64,000 bases of DNA from Argentina anserina (GCF_933775445.1 NC_065874.1:9815001-9879000); one strand, 5' to 3'; positions 36,212 through 50,552 are shown, numbered from the stretch's first letter. Notes: generated from the sequence alone by a model not told the origin. A program made the numbers and translations.

Positions 36212-39200
36212 ATGGTTTCAAACTCAAAGCTCCAGAAGATACAAGTTGACAGATTGAGTGCATTGCCAGATGAAATTCTTATTTATATACTTTCTTTTTC
36301 TGATACAAAATGTGCTGTGAGGACCAGCATACTTTCAAAAAGATGGAAGAACATATGGGCAAATGTTCCCTATCTTGACTTGGATGATGAATATAGGAAC
36401 GATGAGCTTGGTTTTAAGGCATTTGTTGATCGTGTTCTCACCCTCCATGAGTTGACAAACATTAACAAGTTCAGCCTTCGTTGTTGCTTCGATGATTTCT
36501 CTGGCGTTCAGAGATGGATACGGACTGCGCTCCAGCGTAATGTCATTGAAGTTGATCTTTCTATTGTATCAGAGAATGATGAGAGTTTTGAACTGCCCGA
36601 AACTATCTACACATGCAAAACACTGAAGGCTTTGACTCTAAGGTCTAACTTTATTATCAAGGGATCCCTTGCATATCAATTCTCGTTTATGAGATTCCTA
36701 CCTATTGCAAATCTTTTCCCGAGCCTGAAGTTCCTCTATGTCCAGTTCTTTCACCCGGACGCCGACTCGATGAGGAATCTTATTTCATGGTTCCCTGTGC
36801 TTGAAGACCTGACTATTGATGGAACAATAGGAGATGATGAACTTAACTTGGACATTAATGTGCCAAAGCTGAAGACATTAACAATAAGTTTGTGCACTGA
36901 AGTGGAAGATGAGGCTGAGGATGAAGCTGGTGAAGCGGAAGTCGCTGAAGGTGAAGGCAATGAAGCTGATGAAAATGAAGATCATAATGTGTGCCGTTTC
37001 TATGTCAAAGCTCCAAACCTAGAAACCCTAAACTTTAAGGTGGATGTTCTAGCAAATTGTGAACTCAAATATGGAAAATTACTAGCCAAAGCTGATATCG
37101 ATCTCTATGATCATTCTGCAAGTGAGCACCCTTCAGTTGCTACACGCGCATCAACCCTTCTGGAATCAGTTTCAAATGTGCAGTATCTTTCTCTTTCAGC
37201 TCATTGTTTGGAAGTAAGTGTTACTCGACTTAATCCTTAAGCTCATCGATCTCTATAATAAGCATTAATTATTGTTATTTTTATTCATCTTTTTCTGTCT
37301 TCACCTTTTTACTCTTCAGATTGACTAAAGTAAAATTTGGTATTTTCTTAATTTCAACATAAGTTTGAATTTTGAATATTAAACTAAAATTTAGCTTGAT
37401 TTGAATGCATCATAATCAATTACATTATGACTTTCTTGATTTTGTACCTTAATTAGGTGCGTGTGTGTGTGTGTATATATACATATACTTTTGATAGATT
37501 TTTATTTCCTATGTGTAGGTAATTTGTTTACAGATAAAATATCAGATTTTACCTAGAGTTTAGAGTCTCATTTCATATGAATCATGAGAAGAACTTTTAC
37601 TTGCTTTAAAGAAATTAGGGAAAGAAGACAAACATCGATAGTTTTTCTTACATGTGACTCAACGGGCTGATTGATAATCGGAGAATTACTTTTAAAAGAA
37701 AAGACAGGGTTGGAGAAACAGAAAAAATGACTCACATGAGAGTAATAGTTTTGCATATTCACTTTTAAACTCATATTTTGGTGTCTTTTTACATGCACGA
37801 ATGATATCTGATTATAAGGTACATAGTGATCTTGTTCTTTGTTAATTTTTTTAAAGTATATTATTATGATCGAGAGTTTTTTACTCATAGTTATTTGCAT
37901 TTCTAATTTACCTATTATGTAGGGCTTGAGTAATATAACCTTCGAACTAAAACATAGGTATAATGTAGTGACAAATCTAATAAAGAGATATAATAAAAAA
38001 TTGGAGTCTAATACATAGGTATCAAACGAAAAGAAATATAAAAATAAATTTCTTACACACGAGATGATTTTCAAAACCTCAAGTTAACTATAAAAAGTAT
38101 CGAATTAGATATCTTATGCATATAGGCTAAAACTACCTATATATACATATCTTCTATAAATCGAAATTCATTTTCACCTAACTTTTTTCATAAGTTTTAT
38201 TAAAAAGTTTCATGATTTTCTCAATAATTATGAAATTGATTCAAATAAATAATTCATAATTAAGGTAATTAAGACATAAAGTCAATTAAGAACAACGTAA
38301 ATTAAGACTAGGATTACACATTTGTGATTAAAATATTAATATAGTAAGCTTAATTTATGGAATTTGGTACATAATTTGCAACATAGATTGGATGGAAGGT
38401 ATAATTAAGCGATTTAAAAATATTTGATTATTATTTGTATTAGTGGCAAGAAAAGTAATTTTTATCAAAAGTAGGTTTGGTTTCTTATATCAAATAATTT
38501 CTTTTTCTTTTTTCATTCAACCTAATTAAAAGAGTTGTAGAGGTGAGTTTATTTTAAAATGAGTGTTAATTTTTGGGTGTATAATGAATTACCCCTTTAC
38601 TTAATGACTATTTTTTTTGCCACATTTATAATTCGTAAGTGGAAATGTTGAATTTGAACACGAGTTTTTGTTTGATCATTCCATGTAGATTTCTTCTCTG
38701 CCTTCTTTTAATAAATTGAAGGAGCTGAAACTGGTTTTTCAAGATTGCCATCGCTTGGAAACACTGTTACTAGAGATACTAGAGAGATCACCAAATTTGG
38801 AATCTCTTGTTCTAGATCGTGAGGTAAGATGTATATTTAGTTATAAACGCTACTTGAGTTAGTTGATTATATATACACACAACCTTAACAAATTTCTTCC
38901 AACATTCTTCAATTTTTAAATGACTATTAGGTTGAAAGCTGTCAATGTACTGCTCAAGATTTCTCGGAGAATCCATCAGGAACTCTACAAGCTGTGCCCC
39001 TCTGCTTAATGTCAAACCTGAAGACCGTTTCCATAATGAGATTTATAGGACGACAGGAAGAGATGGAAATTGTGAAGTACTTGTTGAAGACGAGTCAAGT
39101 ACTGAAAAAGATGACTGTCTCGATGTTGAGGACTAACTGTGAAGATGCAAAAAATTTGCAAAGGGATTTGCGCATGTTTCCAATAGGCTCAAAGGCTTGT

Positions 39201-39218
39201 GAGGTTGAGTTTATGTAA
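36212..39218 (+). CDS. F-box/LRR/FBD protein, intact copy 1 (474 residues)
   Basis: Substrate-recruiting subunit of an SCF ubiquitin ligase by family. Three coding exons: 36212-37213, 38689-38823 and 38931-39218, all in phase 0 with GT-AG borders. The F-box spans about residues 13-55 (DRLSALPDEILIYILSF, then AVRTSILSKRWKNIWANVPY). Degenerate leucine-rich repeats follow. A highly acidic insert of about 30 residues, nearly all E, D, A and G, lies at about 230-260. Exon 3 gives the FBD domain at about 390-474 (LKTVSIMRFIGRQEEMEIVK, ending SKACEVEFM). The chosen ATG lies just after a splice acceptor, as in the copies at 52741 and 57330; an upstream in-frame ATG at 36152 falls in the proposed intron. 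Intron 1 is 1.5 kb against 0.4 kb in the copy at 57330. The target is unknown. Confidence 0.9.
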
Positions 39219-39615
39219 GCTGCAATTCTGAAAGTTCAGGTTGTTTAGGCATATGGGCCTAATATAGTTAGAGGCCAAAAAATCTGAGTTTTTCTTTGAG
39301 TAGTCCAGTTTCTGTTTTTTTGTTTGCTTTCACATTTTTTTCGGCTTTCTTTTTTTCAGAGGATTGTTTCTCTATTGCAATTGTAACGCCAGCACCTTGA
39401 CCTTACAATATATGGATCGATTTCTAGTCTGTCAAAATTGTATACATACTTATCTTGTCCATGTTTACCTTATGGAAATTTGATATATTCTTACATGCAC
39501 TTCTTGAGTTCTTGTACGGATGTACCGAACATACTGACTGACTTGGTTGTATATTAAACTTGAAAAAGCATGGCCTGGTGTTTCATGATGCATGATAACA
39601 GAATTTATGTAAGTG
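39219..39615. other. 3' flank of F-box copy 1 up to the TRIM element
   Basis: About 400 bases of probable 3' untranslated region and spacer with no coding potential seen. It ends with the AAGTG target site of the TRIM. Confidence 0.5.
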
Positions 39616-40207
39616 TGTTGGAGAAGAGAGATCACACATCTAAAAAGTGACAAATAAAATAGAGATTATAAGTGGGTGGATAATACCCAATTGTACCGAG
39701 GATTTTTGTGATTAAAACTTAACACTTGTGGGGTGGGTAAGTTGAGATAATATTGATACAATTAGTCTATGAGCCATGATTGTCGCTGTTTAACATGGTA
39801 TCAGAGCGGGTCCCTTTCCAGTCGCGCTTCCAATCTGTCGTGGGCCCGAGTTGGGTGTCACTTTGTCATGGGCCCAAGATAGGCGCCATTATCATGTCAT
39901 CAGAGGGTTTCCGATTGGATGGTCACTAAGTGTCGTTGGTTACTGAACCTTAGTTTATTTCGTCCCAGTATGTGGGATGTTAATCTGTCACGTGTAGACC
40001 TAAAAATTAGGTTACACGTGAGGGGGCGTGTTGGAGAAGAGAGATCTCACATCTAAGAAGTGACAAATAAAATATAGATTAAAGTGGGTGGATAATAACC
40101 AATTGTACCGAAACCTTTTGTGATTAAAACCCAACATCTGTGAGGTGGGTAAGTTGAGACAATATCGGTACAGTTAGTCCATGGGCCACGCTTATTGCTT
40201 TTTAACA
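39616..40207 (+). mobile_element. Complete TRIM retrotransposon (592 bp)
   Basis: Terminal-repeat retrotransposon in miniature. LTRs at 39616-39795 (180 bp) and 40029-40207 (179 bp) both start TGTTGGAGAAGAGAGATC and end TTTAACA. A 12-base TGGTATCAGAGC primer-binding site, complementary to initiator methionine tRNA, starts at 39796 right after the first LTR. A purine tract GAGGGGGCG precedes the second. AAGTG flanks the element at 39611-39615 and 40208-40212. The 233-bp interior has no coding capacity, so it would depend on enzymes of another element. The two LTRs differ at many positions, so the insertion is not recent. Confidence 0.96.
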
Positions 40208-40212
40208 AAGTG

Positions 40213-40729
40213 TTTCTCAAATTTTATCGCCATAGCCTATTTGTTTTTCAACCAAACCTCATGACTGTAGAGATGTTAGTACTCCAGTGGTTTATGTTTT
40301 TTTGCACCTTCAAAACTCTGGTTAAAAAATGAACCAAGGAGAGATGATAAATGTTCAGTGTACTTATGTAACAGTGTTTCAACTCGTGAAAGCCAGTATG
40401 GTCTTGAAATTGATATTGGATATGTACACTGTAATATATAGCTCAAACTGTATTTGAACTAGCACCATAAATATGCTGACAGATGATAATGTTGATGCAG
40501 GGATGAATAATGGATTGATACTTCACAGAAGTTACATATATATGTAAAACAGCACTAGCCCTACGGCATTATAGCCACAGGTTATATATGTAGGTGTGCA
40601 TCTATATATGTTTCAAAGGAAGCGAGTTGCAATTTCATTCATAGATTAAGGTTAACTGCCTTAAGAAAGACTCAGTGTGATATACAATGCACTTGAATTT
40701 TGATTGATGGATCCAGAGAAAATTTGAAA
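40213..40729. other. Spacer between the TRIM and the 3' end of LHCB5
   Basis: Contains the probable 3' untranslated region of the minus-strand LHCB5 gene in its right part. No other feature was seen. Confidence 0.5.
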
Positions 40730-42583
<1,854 letters not shown>

Positions 42584-42760
42584 CTCAAACTGAGTACAAG
42601 AGTGTGTAAGCTGCAAATGATAGCAAGGTTGTGGTGGTACGTGACTGAATGTTAGTAGTGGGAAACTATGGGGCTGAGAAACGTTATACTATAAGCTTGA
42701 GCTGGTGGATGTCGACCTGCCACCTTGGATTTCTTGTCCATGCCTGGTGATTGGTTTCAG
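42584..42760 (-). promoter_or_regulatory. Leader and core promoter of LHCB5
   Basis: The minus strand carries a TATAGTATAA-like box about 105 bases upstream of the ATG (near 42686-42695), a plausible TATA element. No other light-responsive element was assigned with confidence. Confidence 0.35.
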
Positions 42761-43023
42761 TGGAACTTAGGCAATCCATTGCTGAGAGTTCATAGGGTGG
42801 ATTTGCTGATTTGGCAGATGATGCTGCTGATGTGGAATATATTGGATAGCATGTTCTATCCAATGTTTATGGACTATGTTTTCTTCGTTAGCCTCACATA
42901 AACGTCATTCTCATCTGTCATTAGTCTCCTGAAAATGTTCGTGCCCTTTAAACCAAAGCAATAATACAATTCAAAGGACCATAGTGAAAACTGTTTATGT
43001 AAAAGAATGATATGTCCAACACC

Positions 43024-43390
43024 AAAGAAGTAACGTAATAAGCTACAATATAGACGTGAATTGCGTGATGTTAACGAATTACGTGATGCTAACTACATGA
43101 CAAAAGTGAATTACATACTGCTAACTACAATGCAGAAGTGAATAATGTACTGGTAATTGCATCAGAGCTTCATTATCTTGTGAAAACACATGTAACTATT
43201 CTTTAAAAAATAAAATCTCTAAGTTGGGACAATATAAAAGTGACGTAATAATCTACAACATACACTTAGAAGTGACATACGTAATGCTAACTACATTATA
43301 AAAGTGAATTACATGATGCAAACTACAATGCATAAGTGAGTTACGTACTGCAAATTGCATCAGAACTCACTATCTTGTGAAAACATACAT
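43024..43390. repeat. Compound tandem repeat, about 37-bp units within a 195-200 bp duplication
   Basis: Units resembling AAGTGAATTACRTGATGCTA followed by ACTACAATGC recur six to eight times. The array is duplicated as a larger block: CATCAGA(G/A)CT..TATCTTGTGAAAACA occurs near 43163 and again near 43360. Both levels are diverged. It lies upstream of LHCB5 (0.5-0.8 kb from its start codon) and directly abuts the Tourist-type MITE. Confidence 0.7.
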
Positions 43391-43396
43391 AACTAA

Positions 43397-43751
43397 GGGG
43401 GAGTTTGGCTTTGAGTTTTTGCCAGATTATAGGCTTAAATAAGTTAGAGACAAATGGTTTGGGGCTAACGTGGGATTACTCAAATAATATGACTGAGGCG
43501 TTTGACAAATAGAAATTGTAGGTGATTATATAAGAATTTCACACACACCGAGACAAATTCTAAAAGTTACAAATTGGAGCTTCTGATTATGTGAGAAATA
43601 TTATAATTTTTCTATTACCTTACTATCACAGTTTTTTAAACTCACCACACTTTTATACCAATATTCACCAAACACTTCAAGTACTCACAACTGATTATTC
43701 TCACAGCTTGAAACTGATTATAAAAAACTCACTTCGGAGTCAAACTCACCC
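43397..43751. mobile_element. Tourist-type (PIF/Harbinger) MITE, 355 bp
   Basis: Imperfect terminal inverted repeats: the left begins GGGGGAGTTTGGCTTTGAG and the right ends GAGTCAAACTCACCC. TAA flanks the element at 43394-43396 and 43752-43754. A trinucleotide TAA duplication with G-rich GTTTGG-type ends is the hallmark of the family. No coding capacity. Confidence 0.8.
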
Positions 43752-44491
43752 TAAGTTGGGGGTAATATTGGTTCAAACTCTCCTTAACAATTTAGTAATG
43801 AGCATTTTTGTTTTTTTAACTCTGGGAATGTAATCATCGTCGCAAGTCACAAGCATTTCTTTAATTTAGAAGGCTGGCAAGATAAGAAATTCAAAGGCTG
43901 CAGACTATAAGCCGATACTGATACAGTAGAACAAATATATACTTCGTTGACATAAATCAGATGGTTAACTTCAACAAGCCCGGGTCTTGGTCTGTGATCA
44001 TGAATTTTGTTATTCTGAGTTTTTTCACAGTTCTGTATAAGAGATCAACGGCATTGCTTATTTGTTTTTCAGCATATCTTGGTGCATTATACATCGTCAA
44101 TACTCCAGTGATGAAACCACGGAAGCGTGTGATAAAAGGGGCAAAGTTCTTACTTTTCAGCTCTGTAGCACTGTTATTTTACACCTTCAAAAATTCTCTG
44201 CTAAAACAATTCCTGAGTTGGTTTGAAACTATATTTTCAATAGATTTTTCTCATGTTGCATGGATACGGTAAGAGGAGGCGTGTCGCTGTGTCCGACACG
44301 TTCTGAAACACCGATACGACACGATACGCATTTTTACGTATCAGACACGTCACGTGGCGTATCGCAAAATGTTGACTCTCCGATACATTGATTGACATGC
44401 CACGTCAGCAATGGATACGCCACATCAGCAATCATACAATTGAAAACAAAAACATAAAAACCTAAATCAAAATCTCTATTTCAAAAACACC

Positions 44492-47417
44492 CAATGGTCT
44501 AAATAGCAGTTATCGGCATTGTAACGACCCCAAAATTTCAAGTATAAAAACTCAAAATTTCAAAGTCGTTAAACACCAAACAATCTCAATGAAATCGAAA
44601 TCATTTAAAATGCCATAGCGGATCATCTCTGAGTTCAAAATACAACTCAATCAAACCGATTATTACAAACCAAATTATAATTCAACATTATAACAAATGG
44701 AAATGTATAATCCTCACAACAACCTCACAAAATAGTCACACCAAAACCTCACACAAGTTGGAGATAAATAACTTCAAGTCCTCTGAGCGGTCCGTCAATT
44801 CCAGCTAATCCACACCTGCGGAGTTATCCACTACACCATCGAATTGGTGCACCGGAATTGTAAACACAAACCCGGTAAGCTTTACAGCTCGTATGAGAAA
44901 AATGAAAATATAACTCGCATAAAAATATATACGAAAATCCACAAATCAAACAAATATAAATGCACTCATGAGTCAATGGACGGCCCATTATATCATATAC
45001 ATGTCATAATTCATAAACACGTCCGAAGACAAAACGTTTAACAACACAGTAAAATCACGTACAATAATCACACCTCATATTGTACAAATTAATTCACATG
45101 CTCGTCATATAATTCTCGTCATCGAAATGACCAATTCCAATGAATTCATAACAGTATATAATATAGCAAACTATATATATAAGTATGTATTTACCATTTA
45201 TACAAATATATATATTCCACTATATATATACATGTCGTATTTCAATATTTAAAACTCTTGCAAAAATCTTGAATTCACCGCAAGTGTAGATTCGTAAATA
45301 TGTGAGATTTTACTCACCTTATCGACTCGAGCGTAATTCCACAATTTCTAAAGATAATTCATTTCCTTGATTTATCGATCACCTTGAAAAGATAAGAAAA
45401 GAATTTAGAAACGTTTCGTAAACCTTTAAATGCCGTAACAGTAATAACCGGTTACTGTTCAGTAATTTTCGGTTTTACGAATTTACTGTTCACTGACACT
45501 ATTCACTGTTTATATTTACTTTTACTGTTTTACTATTCATGTATTTACTGTTCATGTATTAATATATAAATACACATCCAATACGTATCTCTGTACGAAT
45601 ACATACTATATACGTATTTCTGTACGTATAAATACAATTCAAATGTTCGTACTGTCTCAATAAATAATAATTACCGAATTACCCTTCCAAAATTACTTTT
45701 TACCTTTACTAAAAGTAATTTATATTTACATTTACCATATGTAAATAAAATTTACATTTACCGTACGTAAATCACCTTTTTACATTTGCCATACGTAAAA
45801 ATAAATTACAAAATTACCCTTTTTCAGAAACACTGTTCACGCCGCTGCACGTGGCGGCGCGTGGGGTGCACGCGCCAACTCCGACAGGCCGCGCGTGGCG
45901 CTCACGCGCCGAGCCCAAAACTGGCGCGTAGCACGCCACCGCCGCCTTATTTCTCTCCTTTTTTTCCTCCTCTACCTCCCCACGGCCTCACGCCGCCCCT
46001 AGACCCCTCCACGCTCCCACACGCGCTGCCTAAGGCGGCGGTATTCATAATCCTCCGATCCCCACTAATCCAAACCAAATCCTCCAAAAATCATCAACAA
46101 TCCATCACAACAATCACACAAGGTTAATCCTTACCTCAATCAATGTTTTGGACAGTCGGATTCATCGGAGGAGTTCCAAAAAAAAATCACCGTGAGGGCT
46201 CGGGTTCGAGGGGGAATGGTCGCTGGCGTCGCTGCTCGAGGTGAGTCTCCCTGTGGGTTGATTCGTGCCGTGGAGGAGGAGGGCGAGCTCGTGGTGGTGG
46301 CGCCGAGCTCCTGTGATGCCGGCCACGTCGAAATCGACGAACCCGAGGTCGAGCTCCGTCGGCACTTCTCGATCCCCGCTCGGGGTGCGTCGCCGCTACC
46401 ACCGGTCGCTGCGTCGTGGTCGCGCGGTCTCAGTGACACCGGTGGTGTCAAGCACGGAGGCCGGTGGAGGAAGGTCGTCGGCTTGGAAGGAGAGGGTCAG
46501 GGAGAGAGAGTCGCGAGGGAAGCGCGGGTGAAGGGTTTCCATGAAATGGAAACCCTAATCCCTAAATTTTCCTATTTATACTAGTTTCCAAAATCGGAAA
46601 CGAACTTCCGACGTTAATAACTTTCACGTACGACTTCCGATTCGAACGCGTCACATGCTCACGAAATCATATCGACGAGCTCTACAACTTTCATGTTGGA
46701 AGTTTTCGCAACCGAACGACGGAATAAAAATCGATATATACATTGCGGAAACGTAACGTTTTTCTAATTAAACATTCCGAGAACGTTTCCGTTTCTCGTT
46801 TCATAACTTCGCCACCAATCACATTCATTCTAATTAAATCTTGAAATTTATAGAATTCAAATCAAACTAATTATGGTTTGAAAATTAGGGTTATTACAGG
46901 CATCGTATCAGTTTTGTAAAATAAGGTTATAACGGGGATATATCGAGATATATCAGATTTATCATTTTTGCTAATTTTTAATTAAATTTAATATATTTAT
47001 AAACATATACATCAAAATATACCAAATAAACTTGAGAAATTAAAATTTATAGAAGTAAATTTACTAAATAAACTTCATAAAAAAATATTTGATTGTTTTG
47101 ACAATTAAAATACATAAATAGTATTAATTAATAAAAATAGAGGTGATCATTCATCATAAAATCTCTCGTTATTGAATGCTATCGACGAAACTTTCATTTT
47201 CTTTAATTTTTTTTAAAACGACGTGGTTTAAAAATAATAATTTAAAAAGCACTTATATGTCGGGTCAAACTCAGTTTGACCCGATATATCGTCATTTGAC
47301 TTGATTTTTCGGGTTGACCGATATAATAGACCGATAAGCAACTTATCGTATTGTTTTCTTAATATCGGGGATATATCGGGAATATATCGAGGATATATCA
47401 GGATATTTAGAACATTA
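44492..47417. mobile_element. hAT-type MITE in the hAT element, itself split by a solo LTR
   Basis: Same family as the element at 53619-54171. The left end CAATGGTCTAAATA is at 44492; the right end TATTTAGAACATTA is at 47417. AAAACACC and GAAACACC flank it (44484-44491 and 47418-47425). Without the solo LTR it is about 540 bp. The interior repeatedly carries GATATATCG and GGGATATATC-type motifs, plus a TTGACCCGATATAT block shared with the other copy in opposite orientation. Confidence 0.85.
44520..46898. mobile_element. Solo LTR (2,379 bp) inserted in the MITE
   Basis: Starts TGTAACGACCCC and ends AGGGTTATTACA, giving TG...CA ends with an imperfect terminal inverted repeat. GGCAT flanks it at 44515-44519 and 46899-46903. 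The internal region is absent, so this is a solo LTR, probably of a Ty3/gypsy element given the TGTAA-GACCCC start. A GC-rich block at 45840-46540 has open frames on both strands; these are compositional and not genes. CACTGTTCA/ACTGTTCATGTATT-type short repeats occur near 45440-45560. Confidence 0.88.
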
Positions 47418-47507
47418 GAAACACCATTCGCCGTTTTCTAATTCACTCAGTCACAACTCGCAAGCTTTAAATCTCAAGCACCATTCTCGTCATCAATCTA
47501 TATTCTG

Positions 47508-47795
47508 ACTGTTGCAACCTTCTCTCTCTGTTTCTCCCTTTACCGACTGCTCTAGATCGAGATCTCTCAAGCACCTAAGAGTGAGATACTAAGACGCAGC
47601 AGTGGCACCACCTACCTTTTTCCCCTGGCTGTTGCAAGCTTCTCTCTCTGTCTCTCCTTCTACCGACTGCTCTAGATCGGGATTTCTCAAGCACCTAAGA
47701 GTGAGACACTAAGACGCAACACCTACCTCTTTCCTGACTATTCACTCTATGTCTCTCCCTTTGCCAACTGCTCTCGATCGGGATCTCCTTAGGTA
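47508..47795. repeat. Two and a half tandem units of about 110-120 bp in the hAT 5' region
   Basis: Units beginning CTGTTGCAA(C/G)CTTCTCTC and including ACCGACTGCTCTAGATCG and AAGCACCTAAGAGTGAGA start near 47510 and 47630; a partial third starts near 47740. They lie between the nested MITE and the transposase start, in the element's presumed promoter or leader. Confidence 0.85.
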
Positions 47796-48351
47796 ATTCC
47801 TTTTTTTTTTTACTTTTATAAGTTCTATACTTATATTCATTGAATGGGTGTTGAATGGGTGATCTGGTTTTTAAGGGATAGTTGGGATTTCTATACTGTT
47901 CTATACTTTTGTAAGTTCTGTTCATTGCATGTTAGTGATATTACTAAAAATCTGTGGTAGTTCAATTATGTTTTGATGTTGGTATAATGGTATTTGAACC
48001 CAGACTGCTGGACTACTACACTGAGTCACTCAATCACTGCATTTAAAAGAGAACTAAAACTGAAATTGTCTTAAGTTCATTATCTAATGATCATGTTAGC
48101 AACTGAAACTGTGTAGGCAACAGAGTATAGGACTACTTGATATATATGATAAGAACTTAGGAGTTAGGACGTACCTCTACATTGATTTTCTGCATTAAAT
48201 TATGTGTAAAGGTCTTATGCCTTATGCTTTCATATCTTTGGGCAGTGTGTTGAAAGGTATCTATCTAAAATGATATTGGCTATTGCAGAGGTAGTGTCAT
48301 AGTGGGTGTAGATTGTTGATGTTGAGTATTGATTATTGAAACTTTCATAGG

Positions 48352-50552
48352 ATGAGTTCAAGTGCAGCATTAACCGAACCATATGAACGTAGTGTTAATA
48401 CAATTGAGGTGGGAAATTTAAGTGCTCCGCTTTGGAAATATGTTATTAAGCATACAGTGCTTGATGATGATGGAAATATTGTCAAAGCTGGAGGAGGAAA
48501 TGTTAGCTGGGAATGTAAGTTCTGCCATGTGAGCTTCAATGGGTCACATTCTAGAGTTAAGTCTCATTTTCTTAAAGAGAAGGGCACAGGGGTCAGGGCT
48601 TGCAACAAAATTAATGATGATCAGGGTCAAGAAGTACGTAACTTATAGCTTTTTGTGAGCAAATGTTGCAGGAGAAAGCTCCTAAGAAAGTTTCTTTGTC
48701 TCCTTTAAATATGTCCATGTCAAGAAGTGGTTCCACTTATTTTCCCTTAGAGGAGAGGGATGACGCAAGCAAAAAGAGAAGGGTGGTGGGTCCGCATCTT
48801 ACCAAAGCTTTTAAGATTGAAAAGAGGCAACAATGTGATGCTGAAGTTGCAAGATTATTTTACACTAGTGGATTACCATTCAATCTTGCAAGGAATCCTT
48901 ATTACCGAAGCTCCTACATTCGTGCTTCACACATTCCGGGTTATACTCCCCCGGGGTACAATGAATTGAGGACCACTCTTCTTGATAATGAGAGGCGCCA
49001 CATTGAACGGGTGCTACAACCTGTTAAGAAGACATGGAAGGAGACCGGTGTGAGCTTGTGTTCGGACGGGTGGACAGATGATCAACGGAGGCCATTGATC
49101 AATGTGATGGCTGCTTCCACCAATGGGGCTATTATGTTGAAGACAATAAATAGTGAAGGCCAATATAAAGACAAGCATGAAATTAGTAGATTGCTTTAGG
49201 AATCAATCAATGAGATATGTGCCGAACATGTGGTTCAAGTGCTGAATGATAATGCTCATGTGTTTGTTGATGCCGGTGCAATAGTTGAGACTACATATCC
49301 ACACATTTTTTGGACACCGTGTGTGGTTCATACTCTCAATCTTTTTTTGAAGGATATATTGAAGGCAAAGTCACATGACCCGGGTGAAAATGTAGAGAAA
49401 GAGTTAGGGTGGCTTATGGAAAATGTTGTCAATGATATGTGGTATGTCAAGAACTTTATCATGAATCATGGTATGCGTTTGTCCATGTATAATGATCATT
49501 TTGCCTTGAAGTTGCTCACTATTACCGAAACAAGATTTGCCTTTCATTTTGTGATGCTTAAAAGGTTTAAGGAGGTGAAAATGGGCTTGCAAGCTATGGT
49601 TATTAGTCCAAGATGGGACATGTATAAAGAAGACGATGTCGATAAGGCAAAAAAGGTGAAGAAGATGCTTATTAAAGAAAAGGCATGAGACCAAATTGAT
49701 TTCATAGTTGCATTCATGGGTCCTATATATGAGATGATAAGGATGACGGATTTGGATAGACCTTGCATTCACTTGGTTTATGAATGGTGGGATTCGATGA
49801 TTGAGAAAGTGAGGAGTGCAATTTATAAGCCGGAATTTGCAAGTGTCTTAGCGGAGAAGGATCTAGAGGTAGATCGATTTTATGATGTGGTGTACTCCAT
49901 CTTAATACATAGGTGGGCTAGGAGTTCTACCTCTCTTCATTGCTTAGCACACTCCTTGAATCCAAGGTATTATAGCTTTCAATAGCTTGAGGAGGTTCCT
50001 AATCGGGTTGCTCCACATAGAGATCCCGAGCTCAACAATGAAAGGAGAAAATGTCTTCAAAAACTGTTTCAGGATTCCCAAGTTCACAACAAAGTGATGG
50101 ATGAATTGGCCTATTTTTCATTGAACATAGGGGATTATTCAACACCTGAAGCTTTGGAGAATAAGTTTCATTTTGAGCCTATAATTTGGCGGGAAAATTA
50201 TGGAGCTCCTACACCACATCTTCAAACTTTGACTCTCAAGTTGCTCAATCAGCCTTGTTCATCTTTTTGTTGTGAACGTAATTGGAGCACATATAGTTTC
50301 ATATATGGTTTGAAGAGGAATAAGTTGGAACCAAAAAGAGCTCAAGATTTGGTTTATATTCATACCAATCTTAGACTTTTGGCTAGGAGGGATCCTAACT
50401 ACTACAAAAGTAAGGACACAATGTGGGATCTTGCGGGGGATGGCCATGAGTCATTGGTGGAGGAGAATGTGGATATGTTTGAGCTTGCAACTTTGTCCCT
50501 TGATGAACCGATATTAGAGAGGGTGATTTTTGATGATGAGATGGAATCTTGA
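48352..50552 (+). pseudogene. hAT transposase (BED finger, DUF659, hAT dimerisation), inactivated
   Basis: The N-terminal part, 48352-48648, has a BED-type zinc finger (SWECKFCHVSF with C55 and C58, then VKSHF with H72). A frame change near 48650 leads to a second frame from 48663. That frame runs without a shift to 50552 but has three stops: TAG at 49197-49199, TGA at 49686-49688 and TAG at 49983-49985. Features of the DUF659/RNase H-like core include LCSDGWTDDQRRPLINVMAA, VVQVLNDNAHV and PHIFWTPCVVHTLNL. The C terminus has the dimerisation region (LLNQPCSSFCCERNWSTYSF; LEPKRAQDLVYIHTNLRLL). The second and third stops probably replaced tryptophan codons. A tiny intron (GTACGT...TTGCAG, about 40 bases) could explain the first break but is shorter than usual in plants. 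It cannot make a full transposase as it stands. Confidence 0.9.

Noticed and set aside
37568..38074. 168-residue minus-strand frame in intron 1 of F-box copy 1
   Set aside because: Low-complexity AT-rich translation with no recognisable motif; judged a chance frame.
43024..43390. CRISPR-like array
   Set aside because: Units are degenerate, contiguous without unique spacers, and the genome is a plant's.
43961..44272. Simple annotation as a complete 103-residue gene ending at 44272
   Set aside because: The last codons and stop are contributed by the hAT insertion; the host frame continues on the other side.
45840..46584. GC-rich block with long frames on both strands, Pro- and Arg-rich
   Set aside because: It lies within the solo LTR, frames overlap on both strands, and no domain is visible. 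Composition explains the openness.
48601..48662. A normal intron in the hAT transposase
   Set aside because: The only GT-AG option is about 40 bases, below the usual plant minimum, so a frameshift is the safer reading.
49404..49772. Minus-strand frames opposite the transposase
   Set aside because: They mirror the transposase coding strand and have no domain of their own.
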